A stretch of 64,000 bases of DNA, from assembly GCF_030908465.1 (NCBI RefSeq), contig NZ_CP133078.1, positions 2,790,001 through 2,854,000 on the forward strand. Reading direction: 5' to 3'. Shown in pieces: positions 45,293 to 53,495 of the stretch. Both the position numbers and the translations under genes were made by a program. The notes under the pieces are model-generated. The model made no database searches. It was not told the origin of the DNA and saw only the letters and a program-made list of their open reading frames with translations. How positions within the stretch are numbered: position 1 is the first letter of the stretch; each line of letters begins with the position of its first letter. The stretch comes from Anaerotignum sp. MB30-C6 (GTDB lineage Bacteria > Bacillota > Clostridia > Lachnospirales > Anaerotignaceae).

Positions 45293-46018
45293 TTACAGCC
45301 GCTGTACACCTGCGATATGGCAAATTACCTCTCCCGCCAAAACCATGCCCGCTGCAGGTGGCACAAAAGAGAGGCTGCCTGGAATTTGCCTTTTACCAGC
45401 TTCCGCAGATTCTGCTGGCTTTTGGGGTAGCTCTTTTGAATACACAACCTTAACTCCACGGATTCCTCTATCCTTTAGCTCTTTTCTCATCACCTTTGCT
45501 AAGGGGCAAACGGAGGTCTTTGCAATATCTGCCACTTCAAATCTGGAAGGGTCAAACTTATTCCCTGTACCCATACAACTTATCACAGGTACATTTGCCT
45601 TTTTTGCCTCTTCAATTAAAATAATTTTTGAGGTAATCATATCAATGGCATCCACAATATAATCATAAGTAGAAAAATCTATTAAACCTCTATTCTCATT
45701 TGTAAAATACAAAGAATGGCTCTCTACTATTGTTTCTGGCAAAATATCATGAATTCGTTGTTTCATAATGTCCGTTTTATACTGCCCAACGGTTTTTTGT
45801 GTGGCAATTAACTGTCGGTTGATATTCGTTAAGGATACGATATCCCCATCGATTAAAGTCAGATGTCCTATCCCGCTTCTTGCCAAGGCCTCCGCTGCAA
45901 AGGAGCCCACACCGCCAATACCAAAAACGGCAACCTTAGCATTTTTCAACCGTTCTAGCCCTTCTTGTCCCAAAAGCAGTTCCGCTCTAGATAATTCATG
46001 TAAATTTTCCTGCATCAT
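45293..46018 (-). CDS. tcdA: tRNA threonylcarbamoyladenosine dehydratase TcdA
   Basis: 241 residues, E1-like ThiF/MoeB fold. It cyclises t6A37 in tRNA to ct6A using ATP. Motifs: the nucleotide loop FGIGGVGSFAAEALARSGIG (about 32-51), DGDIVSLTNINRQLIAT, VDAIDMITSKI, and the CPLAKVMRKELKDRGI segment typical of TcdA. The start overlaps the upstream FUSC-HAD gene in ATGA, so the two are translated together. Confidence 0.9.
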   Translation of the reverse strand: MMQENLHELSRAELLLGQEGLERLKNAKVAVFGIGGVGSFAAEALARSGIGHLTLIDGDIVSLTNINRQLIATQKTVGQYKTDIMKQRIHDILPETIVESHSLYFTNENRGLIDFSTYDYIVDAIDMITSKIILIEEAKKANVPVISCMGTGNKFDPSRFEVADIAKTSVCPLAKVMRKELKDRGIRGVKVVYSKELPQKPAESAEAGKRQIPGSLSFVPPAAGMVLAGEVICHIAGVQRL

Positions 46019-47385
46019 CCGTCCACCTTTTTCTTTATTCCCGACTTAAGTTCTTTGGGCAAAGATTTCCATAACAAAGGCTCATATAAATGGAAAATCG
46101 TTCGAACAATACTATCCCCATGCCCTCTCAGCTGATAAGTTGATGCCTCTACTGCATCTTCCGTTGCGTCTACTGTGGCAAAGGATAAGTCTGCAGCTTT
46201 CATCATTGAAACATCATTTCTATTACTACCAAAAACAACCGTCTTTTTTTGTGGCATGGTTTCTAAAAGCTTATTCATCATATATTCCTTGGTTGCATTT
46301 TTGTGATAAATCTTTAAATGACAGTAATCCGTCGGTGTTTCTGACTTGTCCCTTAAAAACTGGAGCTCCCCTTCCGTATCGATTTCCCCCAGCTTCTCCA
46401 TCACAAAATCTGCAACTTTATCCTTTACCACCAGAAGGAAATAAACCTCCTGCCCTTCTTCGGGCCTTTCCCCATAAACATAGTTTCTATAAGGAGACAG
46501 CCGTAATTTTTGATACAATTTCTCCTCTTCCTCATTCCTGAAGTCATGATAGTATATCAAAAGAACATCTTGCCAAACCACATTTAAAAAATAATGCAAA
46601 TTCTGCTGACTTAAAAAATCTTCAATTTTTGTAGTCATTTCCTTCGAAAGGCCTAAGCAAGCCAAATATCTCTTTTCTTTCATATCGTAAAGCACCGCTC
46701 CATCCATAGCGATGACAGGCAGTGTTATATGAATCTCCCCTAAATCTGCCATCAACGAGGCAGGGGTTCTCTCTGTGGCAATGGTGAATGCCATACCATC
46801 TCGCAACAGTTGGTTTAGCTCAAAAATGCAATAGGGAGTAATTCCTGTTTTCTCACCATAAAGAGCACCATCGAAACCTGAAACAAAAAGAAAATCCTTT
46901 TCTCTTCTCCTTGGCAGATGGGCCATATTTACACCTAAAGAAACCAAAATACCCACAATCGTCTCTACCGAACGATTTACAGCATTCATAAAGGGCGAAG
47001 CGGAGTCATGGGTTAAAGTGATACTTAATAAAACCACCCCTGCCAATGCGGAAGCCCCCGGCTTTTTCAGAACAACCGTTGTATACAAAACAGGGATTAT
47101 GGCCAAAGATATAACCAAATACCGCAAGTATTCATATTTGTCAGGAACTTCCAACATTAATGTGCCTGCCAACAGGCCAAAAACCGCCCCAATCACCGTA
47201 CCAATGACACGGTTAAAGGCTACATCCACACTATGTTCTACATAAGGCTGCATGCAAATAATCGCTGCAATCGCAGAAAAAATAGGCTTCCCATCCCCAC
47301 CAGTTAAATTACTGATTAAAAAACAAATAGCCACGGCAATGGCTGTTTTAATCATACGCATGCCTATCCTTGGAAAATATCCCAT
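46015..47385 (-). CDS. Aromatic-acid-exporter-like membrane domain fused to a degenerate Cof-type HAD domain
   Basis: 456 residues. Residues 1-158 form a FUSC/ArAE-type six-TM membrane domain (PIFSAIAAIICMQPYVEHSV, RVIGTVIGAVFGLLAG). From about 163 a Cof-like HAD domain follows, but its active site is damaged: motif I reads GFDGAL (170-175) instead of DxDGTL, so the nucleophilic Asp is Gly, and motif IV reads GSNRND (386-391) instead of GDxxND. The motif II TIATER and cap remain. Probably a ligand-sensing or structural domain and not a phosphatase. Start at 47385 has AAGGGGTG upstream. Coupled to tcdA. Confidence 0.82.
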   Translation of the reverse strand: MGYFPRIGMRMIKTAIAVAICFLISNLTGGDGKPIFSAIAAIICMQPYVEHSVDVAFNRVIGTVIGAVFGLLAGTLMLEVPDKYEYLRYLVISLAIIPVLYTTVVLKKPGASALAGVVLLSITLTHDSASPFMNAVNRSVETIVGILVSLGVNMAHLPRRREKDFLFVSGFDGALYGEKTGITPYCIFELNQLLRDGMAFTIATERTPASLMADLGEIHITLPVIAMDGAVLYDMKEKRYLACLGLSKEMTTKIEDFLSQQNLHYFLNVVWQDVLLIYYHDFRNEEEEKLYQKLRLSPYRNYVYGERPEEGQEVYFLLVVKDKVADFVMEKLGEIDTEGELQFLRDKSETPTDYCHLKIYHKNATKEYMMNKLLETMPQKKTVVFGSNRNDVSMMKAADLSFATVDATEDAVEASTYQLRGHGDSIVRTIFHLYEPLLWKSLPKELKSGIKKKVDG

Positions 47386-47459
47386 TTGACACACCCCTTA
47401 TGTATAATTTTTCTTTTCACAAGTATAGAAGTATATTCCAAAACTGTCAAGGTGAAATA

Positions 47460-47492
47460 AAAAAGGTAAAGGATGTTCATCCTTTACCTTAT
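47460..47492 (-). terminator. Terminator of the alcohol dehydrogenase gene
   Basis: AAGGTAAAGGATG-AA-CATCCTTTACCTT then TTTTATT on the minus strand. Confidence 0.85.
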
Positions 47493-47514
47493 ATATTTGC
47501 ATTTATGTAGCCGT

Positions 47515-48609
47515 TTATGCTGCTTTTCTAAGGTTGTAGTCTTCCAATTCCAAGATGGCTGCTTTAATCATATCAGGTGTAATATCATAAGGAACGTAAT
47601 CCAAATCATATTTTTTCACAGTTGCTTCTAAAACAGGATCTAATTCCTCGACGGAAACCTCAATATCAGAAAGCTTTGTAGGTAACTTCATGCCTTTGTA
47701 GAACTCGAAGTAGCGTTCCAGCAACTCATATTGTCTATCTAATGTGAGCAAAACCAATGTACCATAAGATACAACCTCACCATGAAGATGTCTTTCTTCA
47801 ATCTGATGCAACATGGTCATACTGTTAAACAGGGCGTGAGCCAAGTTTGTATTATACTTATGAGAGTCCACCATATTAGATACCATACCTGTATTAATAA
47901 AAATATCCAGAGCAACTTGCTCGATTGCCTCTGAAGGACGGTTTAATTTACAATCCTCCATAGCCTGAATACCGTATTTCAACAAAGGCTCTGTACAACA
48001 TCTACTCATGGCAACCCCTGCTTGTTCAGATAAGGTTAATTCCTCTTCTTTGCCTCTTGCTGAAAATGTTACTTCTGCCTCTTTACTCATGCCATCGCCG
48101 ATGCCTGCCCAAAGATATACTTCGGGTGCTTCAGCAATGACCCTTGTTGAAATAAAAACATGCACAGGAGGCCTTTCCACACGGAAAAAATCTCGGAAAA
48201 CATGATTGGTGTGATAATAAATCCCCAATGCAGAGATACAAGCACAGGTTGATGCAATGGTTGGAAAAGTGAAGTAAGGTTTTTTCAGGTGGTCTGCCAC
48301 CAGTTTTGCACAGTCAATGGCTTTACCGCCACCTACACAAAAAACCATATCCGCTTCTTTCACAGCATCTAACTGTTGCAATTCTTCTGCATATTCAAAG
48401 GCTGCCTCGCCTTTATACCAAACAAAATCAGTGATTTTTATAGAGCTTTCTTTTGTTGCTTCCAGCAAATAGTCCCTTGTTTTGTCCATTGCTGTTTTAC
48501 CGCCAATTACCACTGCTTTTGTACCATAAGGGGAACACACTGCGTCAATCTCATGGTAAGCATCCTCACCAGCTGTATAGCCGGGGAAAAAAACAGAATA
48601 ACTGCCCAT
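47515..48609 (-). CDS. Iron-containing alcohol dehydrogenase family protein (GldA-like)
   Basis: 364 residues. Rossmann NAD site with FCVGGGKAIDCAK (about 90-102) and TIASTCACIS. Metal ligands appear as D in IGDGMSKEAE and H in NLAHALFNSM and LHGEVVSYG. Closest in layout to glycerol dehydrogenase and related group-III enzymes. The natural alcohol or aldehyde is unknown. GGAGG stands before the ATG. It lies just downstream of etfA with 60 bases between, and might be read through from the acd-etf operon. Confidence 0.82.
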   Translation of the reverse strand: MGSYSVFFPGYTAGEDAYHEIDAVCSPYGTKAVVIGGKTAMDKTRDYLLEATKESSIKITDFVWYKGEAAFEYAEELQQLDAVKEADMVFCVGGGKAIDCAKLVADHLKKPYFTFPTIASTCACISALGIYYHTNHVFRDFFRVERPPVHVFISTRVIAEAPEVYLWAGIGDGMSKEAEVTFSARGKEEELTLSEQAGVAMSRCCTEPLLKYGIQAMEDCKLNRPSEAIEQVALDIFINTGMVSNMVDSHKYNTNLAHALFNSMTMLHQIEERHLHGEVVSYGTLVLLTLDRQYELLERYFEFYKGMKLPTKLSDIEVSVEELDPVLEATVKKYDLDYVPYDITPDMIKAAILELEDYNLRKAA

Positions 48610-48672
48610 ATCAACGAACCTCCTAATCGATTTACATTATAAATAAATGAACTTATTCAACCAAATAACCTC

Positions 48673-49725
48673 TTAGTTGCTCGCTTTTGCTTCTTTGTAC
48701 TTTCTGATAGCATCAGCCAATCTAGGCAGGATCACTTTCACGTCACCTACGATACCCAAATCGGATACTTCGAAGATAGGTGCTGTGTCGTTTTTGTTGA
48801 TGGAGATAACTACTTCAGAGTTTTCCATACCTGCAACGTGCTGAATCGCACCAGAGATACCGCAAGCCATGTACAATTCAGGACGTACTGTCTTACCTGT
48901 CTGACCTACCTGGCGATCTTTTTCAATCCAGCCAGCGTCAACACATGCTCTGGAAGAACCAATTTCAGCGCCCAATGCATCTGCTACGTCTCTGATCATG
49001 TCGAAGCCCTGAGGACCACCAATACCACGACCACCGGATACGATCATTTTAGCTTCTGTCAAGTCTGCATGTTTCTTGTCAGCCTTAACAACTTCAAGGA
49101 TCTCAACGTTCATATCTGCATCTGTGAAGTCAACGTTAAATTTGATCAATTCGCCTGTTCTTGATTTGTCTTTTTCAATTCTTCTCATAACGCCAGGACG
49201 TACTGTCGCCATCTGAGGTTTTGTTCTAGGGCACATCAATGTTGCCATGATGTTACCACCGAATGCAGGACGAGTCATAAGAAGTGCTCTTGTAGGATCT
49301 TCGCAACCCATAGCTGCTTCCTTCGCGAATTCTTCTTCTGTCTTTGCCATTCTCAAACCTGTTGTATCTGCAACCAAACCTGTCTTAACACGGCTAGCTA
49401 CACGAGGAGCCACGTCACGACCGATGGAAGATGCACCAAAGAGCATAATTTCAGGATCATATTCCTTCACGATCGCTGTGATAGCCTTTGTGTAAGGTTC
49501 TGTTACATAGTTTTTCAAGTAAGGGCTGTCAACAAGGATAACCTTGTCGGCACCATAGTGATAAAGTTTATCAACTTCGCCTTCGATTTCATGACCTAAC
49601 AGGACAGCTACTACGTCATCCTTCAGATCTTCTTTCAGTCTGGTGGATTCGCCAATCAGTTCAAGACCTACGTTCTGAACCTTTCCGCTTCTCTGTTCAA
49701 TTACTACAAAAATACCCTTGCTCAT
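48673..49725 (-). CDS. etfA: Electron transfer flavoprotein alpha subunit
   Basis: 350 residues. With EtfB it moves electrons between NADH, ferredoxin and the acyl-CoA dehydrogenase; in anaerobes such complexes can bifurcate electrons. The FAD domain shows AKMIVSGGRGIGG, then GSSRACVDAGWIEKDRQVGQTGK and MACGISGAIQHVAGM (about 290-304). AAGGAGG before the ATG. A 120-base gap to etfB contains the self-complementary AGGGATAATTCCCT, so mRNA processing or partial termination there is possible. Confidence 0.95.
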   Translation of the reverse strand: MSKGIFVVIEQRSGKVQNVGLELIGESTRLKEDLKDDVVAVLLGHEIEGEVDKLYHYGADKVILVDSPYLKNYVTEPYTKAITAIVKEYDPEIMLFGASSIGRDVAPRVASRVKTGLVADTTGLRMAKTEEEFAKEAAMGCEDPTRALLMTRPAFGGNIMATLMCPRTKPQMATVRPGVMRRIEKDKSRTGELIKFNVDFTDADMNVEILEVVKADKKHADLTEAKMIVSGGRGIGGPQGFDMIRDVADALGAEIGSSRACVDAGWIEKDRQVGQTGKTVRPELYMACGISGAIQHVAGMENSEVVISINKNDTAPIFEVSDLGIVGDVKVILPRLADAIRKYKEAKASN

Positions 49726-49844
49726 AGGTGTTTCCTCCTTAATTTTATCAGCATTACTTGGGATATATGCCCATTTAGGGAATTATCCCTCCCCATCTGC
49801 CACAAAAAATTCTGCAGCATAGACTTTTTTTATAAAACAGAGAA

Positions 49845-50636
49845 TTAAATAATAAACTTCTCTTCCAATTTTTTAATGATTGCATCTACTGCTTGCTCAG
49901 GTGTAACATCGTTCAACACAGTACCTGTACCCTTCATTTCCTTTGTGAAGGATTTGTATACGTTTGTAGGGGATCCCTTCAAACCAATCATATCCAACTC
50001 CAAACCGTCTTTTAACTCTTCAAAGCCAATGGTTTTGATTTCTTTCTGATATGCTTCAAAAACGCCGCCTACGGACATATATCTAGGCTCTGCCAATTCG
50101 GCAATGGCTGTCAAAAGGCAAGGAGTTTTTACTTTTACAATGTGGTAACCATCTTCAAACTGTCTTCTTACAACAACAAAATCTGCTCCTGCATCAACCA
50201 CTTCTTCTACATAAGAAACCTGGGGTAACTGAAGTTTTTCTGCAATCTGAGGACCAACCTGTGCTGTGTCACCGTCGATAGCCTGACGGCCAGTAATGAT
50301 TAAGTCATAGCCCACCTTTTCCAAAGCTGCAGCCAAGATACCGGATGTAGCATATGTATCGGAACCACCGAATTCTCTAGCGGAAACTAAGTAAGCTTCA
50401 TCGCAACCCATAGCCAACGCTTCTCTCAAAGCAACATCTGCCTGAGGAGGTCCCATGGATACAACAGTTACAGTACCACCTAATTTTTCTTTTAATGTCA
50501 AGGCAGCCTCAAGACCTGTTTTGTCATCATGGTTAATAATAGAGGGAACACCATCACGGATGAGTGTGCCTGTTTTAGGATCAATCTTAACTTCTACGGT
50601 ATCGGGTACCTGTTTGATACAAACTACTATTTTCAT
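49845..50636 (-). CDS. etfB: Electron transfer flavoprotein beta subunit
   Basis: 263 residues. MKIVVCIKQVPDT at the start and GRQAIDGDTAQVGPQIAEKL (about 125-144) are the classical signature, which in anaerobic Etf binds a second flavin. Start at 50636 with AAAGGAG upstream; seven codons earlier an ATG overlaps this site. Lies between acd and etfA. Whether the complex bifurcates cannot be read with confidence from sequence alone. Confidence 0.95.
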   Translation of the reverse strand: MKIVVCIKQVPDTVEVKIDPKTGTLIRDGVPSIINHDDKTGLEAALTLKEKLGGTVTVVSMGPPQADVALREALAMGCDEAYLVSAREFGGSDTYATSGILAAALEKVGYDLIITGRQAIDGDTAQVGPQIAEKLQLPQVSYVEEVVDAGADFVVVRRQFEDGYHIVKVKTPCLLTAIAELAEPRYMSVGGVFEAYQKEIKTIGFEELKDGLELDMIGLKGSPTNVYKSFTKEMKGTGTVLNDVTPEQAVDAIIKKLEEKFII

Positions 50637-50715
50637 AGGGAAAGTTTCTCCTTTCAAATTTTCAAATCACTGAATATTCATTTTCTTTCTCGTGAAAGCT
50701 TATTGGTAAACGGAA

Positions 50716-51858
50716 TTATTTCAAGCCCATCCAACTGGAGATAACAATCTTTTGCACTTCAGATGTACCTTCGTAGATTTCTGTAATCTTAGCGTCACGC
50801 ATCATTCTTTCGATAGGGTAATCTCTTGTATAACCATAACCACCGTAAAGCTGAAGACATCTTCTAGTTACATCACTTGCGGTTGCACCAGCCAAATATT
50901 TCGCCATTGCAGACAAGTGGGAATATGGTCTGTGGGCATCTTTTTCACAAGCTGCTTCATATACTAACAGTTTTACAGCCTCAACCTTTGCTGCCATATC
51001 AGCTAATTCAAACTGTGTATTCTGGAACTGACCAATTTTCTTTTTAAACTGTTTTCTTTCCATTACATATTTTACGCATTCTTCAATTGCGCCTTCTGCG
51101 ATACCCAATGCCTGGGAAGCAATACCAATACGGCCGCCGTCCAGTGTTTGCATTGCGACTTTAAAGCCCTGACCTTCTCTGCCCAAAAGGTTTTCTTTTG
51201 GAATACGGCAGTTTTCAAAAATCAACTCGCAAGTTGCGGAACCACGAATACCCATTTTTCTTTCTTTATTACCAATGGTGAAACCAGGTGTATCCTTTTC
51301 TACGATAAACGCAGAAATACCACGGTTACCCTTGGATTTGTCTGTCATTGCAACAATTACGTATGTATCTGCATAGCCAGCGTTGGTAATAAATACCTTT
51401 GTACCATTGAGTACATATTCATCGCCATCCAACTTTGCTGTTGTCTGCTGCATAGAGGAGTCAGTACCTGCACTGGGCTCAGTTAAACCAAACGCACCCA
51501 ATTTTTCACCCTTAGCAAGGGGTACTAAGAACTTCTGTTTCTGTTCCTCTGTACCAAACATATAGATAGGACCTGCGCACAAAGATGTATGTGCGGAAAC
51601 AATTACAGCTGTTGTTGCACAAACCTTAGCAAGTTCTTCTACTGCCATAGAATATGCTAAATAGTCACCGCCAGCACCGCCGTATTCCTTAGGAAATGGA
51701 ATTCCCATAAAACCGAATCTTGCCAGCTTGCCTAATGTTTCCACAGGAAATCTTTCTTCTTCATCAAGTTCTTCTGCCAAAGGTGCAACCTCTGTTTCGG
51801 CAAACTTTCTGTAAAGATCTCGCAACAAAACGTGCTCCTTAGAATAGCCAAACTCCAT
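50716..51858 (-). CDS. Short-chain acyl-CoA dehydrogenase
   Basis: 380 residues, full length. FAD enzyme that in fermenters works as an enoyl-CoA (crotonyl- or acryloyl-CoA) reductase with Etf. Motifs: GLTEPSAGTDSS (about 130), the FAD-binding MGIRGSATCE, LQLYGGYGYTRDYPIERMMRDA, and the catalytic Glu363 in EIYEGTSEVQ. AAGGAGG eight bases before the ATG. First gene of the acd-etfB-etfA operon, read from a sigma-54 promoter. Butyryl- versus propionyl-CoA specificity is open. Confidence 0.94.
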   Translation of the reverse strand: MEFGYSKEHVLLRDLYRKFAETEVAPLAEELDEEERFPVETLGKLARFGFMGIPFPKEYGGAGGDYLAYSMAVEELAKVCATTAVIVSAHTSLCAGPIYMFGTEEQKQKFLVPLAKGEKLGAFGLTEPSAGTDSSMQQTTAKLDGDEYVLNGTKVFITNAGYADTYVIVAMTDKSKGNRGISAFIVEKDTPGFTIGNKERKMGIRGSATCELIFENCRIPKENLLGREGQGFKVAMQTLDGGRIGIASQALGIAEGAIEECVKYVMERKQFKKKIGQFQNTQFELADMAAKVEAVKLLVYEAACEKDAHRPYSHLSAMAKYLAGATASDVTRRCLQLYGGYGYTRDYPIERMMRDAKITEIYEGTSEVQKIVISSWMGLK

Positions 51859-51928
51859 AACTTGTTCCTCCTTAAATCAAATTCATGCTTTTGCATAATT
51901 GTTATTTCTGTAACAAATATATTTTATC

Positions 51929-51945
51929 AGCAATTACTGTGCCAA
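51929..51945 (-). promoter_or_regulatory. Sigma-54 (RpoN) promoter of acd-etfBA
   Basis: Minus strand TTGGCACAGTAATTGCT. GG and GC are separated by exactly 10 bases, and both blocks match the TGGCAC-N5-TTGCW consensus. It lies about 70 bases before the acd ATG, with a sigma-54 activator gene divergently next to it. Confidence 0.88.
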
Positions 51946-51980
51946 ACAAGTCTTTTGTTGATTTCACGAACAAAAAATAA

Positions 51981-52037
51981 TTACAAGCTGGATAATTGTT
52001 GTAAAAAATGTTAGAATGTAACAAAAATAGTGTTACA
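51981..52037. promoter_or_regulatory. Candidate activator-binding dyads (UAS)
   Basis: Three inverted repeats lie 36-108 bases upstream of the -24 box: TTACAA-N12-TTGTAA (51981-52004), TGTTA-N5-TAACA (52009-52023) and TGTAAC-N9-GTTACA (52017-52037). Position and symmetry suit an enhancer for the divergent activator. Confidence 0.55.
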
Positions 52038-52073
52038 AAATTAATTTCTCACAAAGTTGAGGTGCTTAGCTAT

Positions 52074-53483
52074 ATGAAGTTGACAAAAGAACTTTTTTTA
52101 TCTCTAAATTTCCTACCAGAGGTGTTAGACAATATCAATGATGGAGTGAATGTGGTAGATACTGACGGAATGATCGTCTATATCAATGAAATTAGTGCCA
52201 ACTATGCAGGGAAAAAGAAAGAAGAAATGTTGGGCAATCCCATCACTGACTTTTACCCCGCTGCGATTTTACTCACTGTTTTGCAAAACAGGCAACCTGT
52301 TTTGGACAAAAAAATCCACTTTGTCCCACCAAAAAAGTATATTGTTAATTCTTACCCCCTTTTTTACAAAGGTGAATTTATAGGGGCCTTTTCTGTGTTT
52401 CGAGATATTCAGGAAATTGAGCAGTTAAACAATAAAATAAAACAATTAGAAATACAGGTTAACTTAAATAAACCAGAGGATGACTTTAGTCACGTAGTTC
52501 ATTTAGGCACCATGCAAAGTGTATACAAGCAAGCGAAAAAAATCGTTGGTTCTCTGGGAGGCCCCCGTCATTCTATCATTACAGGAGCTTCGGGGACTGG
52601 CAAAACCATGTTAGCAAACATTATTTACAACTATGCCAAAGAAATCGGCGTAATCAGTAAAAATGCACCGTTTATTGAAATTAACTGTGCTCAGTTTACC
52701 AACCCTGATATCGCAGCCATGGAAATATTCGGTTCCGTAGAAGGGGCATATACTGGTTCCAAAAAGAAAAAGGGTCTTTTTGAACAGGCAAACGGAGGTA
52801 TTTTATTTCTGGATGAGGCCCACACCATCGAAAATTATCAAAGCTTGCTTTTAAAAGCCATTGAATCAGGCAAAATACGCCGCATCGGTGATACAAAAGA
52901 AATAGAAATTAACGTCATTGTGATTGCTGCTTCCACAAAAAATCTCCATGAAGTTTTTTTGCCCGAACTTTACCAACGTCTTGGTCAATATGAAATGTAC
53001 CTTCCCTCTTTGCAAGAACGCTCCCTAGAGGAAAAAGAACAACTATTCTTACATTTCGTACGCAAATATGAAAATGCCGTATGGGAAGCACGTCGCATTC
53101 GTTATCACGTTGTTTTCACACCCCAAGCAAAACACGCCCTTTTAAATGCCGTATACCCAAGAAATATTCGTCAAATGCGGGACGTGATTAATTACAGCAT
53201 TGATGCCTCCTCACCTCTCGTCGAGGATATTGGAGAAAAAACTGATATCACCACCATTGTAGGGCTGGAGCATATCCCCTTTGATGTTTCTGAAAATCTG
53301 GAAGCAGAAAAAAACAACCCGCCTCCTACAAATAAAATAACCGATGATGTGGGAGAGTTTATTTTGAATCAACATAAAAAAGGCGATGGGCCAAGAAAAA
53401 TTTCTCACCGCTTAGCGGAAATGGGGTACGATGTGCCCTATTATAAAGTTGCCTATTATTTAAAAAAAGAAAACTCTAATTAA
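52074..53483 (+). CDS. PAS domain, sigma-54-dependent transcriptional activator
   Basis: 469 residues from the ATG at 52074 (GAGGTG upstream); a longer frame would run through the dyads. A PAS sensor covers about 12-115, then AAA+: Walker A GASGTGKT (171-178), the sigma-54 contact loop GAYTGS (224-229; usual GAFTGA), Walker B GGILFLDE. The C-terminus carries a helix-turn-helix-like segment (DGPRKISHRLAEMGYDVPYYKVAYYLKK) unlike the usual Fis type. It should activate acd-etfBA in response to a small ligand such as an acyl-CoA or acid. Confidence 0.88.
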   Translation: MKLTKELFLSLNFLPEVLDNINDGVNVVDTDGMIVYINEISANYAGKKKEEMLGNPITDFYPAAILLTVLQNRQPVLDKKIHFVPPKKYIVNSYPLFYKGEFIGAFSVFRDIQEIEQLNNKIKQLEIQVNLNKPEDDFSHVVHLGTMQSVYKQAKKIVGSLGGPRHSIITGASGTGKTMLANIIYNYAKEIGVISKNAPFIEINCAQFTNPDIAAMEIFGSVEGAYTGSKKKKGLFEQANGGILFLDEAHTIENYQSLLLKAIESGKIRRIGDTKEIEINVIVIAASTKNLHEVFLPELYQRLGQYEMYLPSLQERSLEEKEQLFLHFVRKYENAVWEARRIRYHVVFTPQAKHALLNAVYPRNIRQMRDVINYSIDASSPLVEDIGEKTDITTIVGLEHIPFDVSENLEAEKNNPPPTNKITDDVGEFILNQHKKGDGPRKISHRLAEMGYDVPYYKVAYYLKKENSN

Positions 53484-53495
53484 GGAGAAAAAGAA

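Noticed and set aside
51859-52073. Longer start (52008) for the sigma-54 activator
   Set aside because: The extra 22 codons run through the inverted repeats and have no ribosome binding site; ATG 52074 has GAGGTG nine bases upstream.
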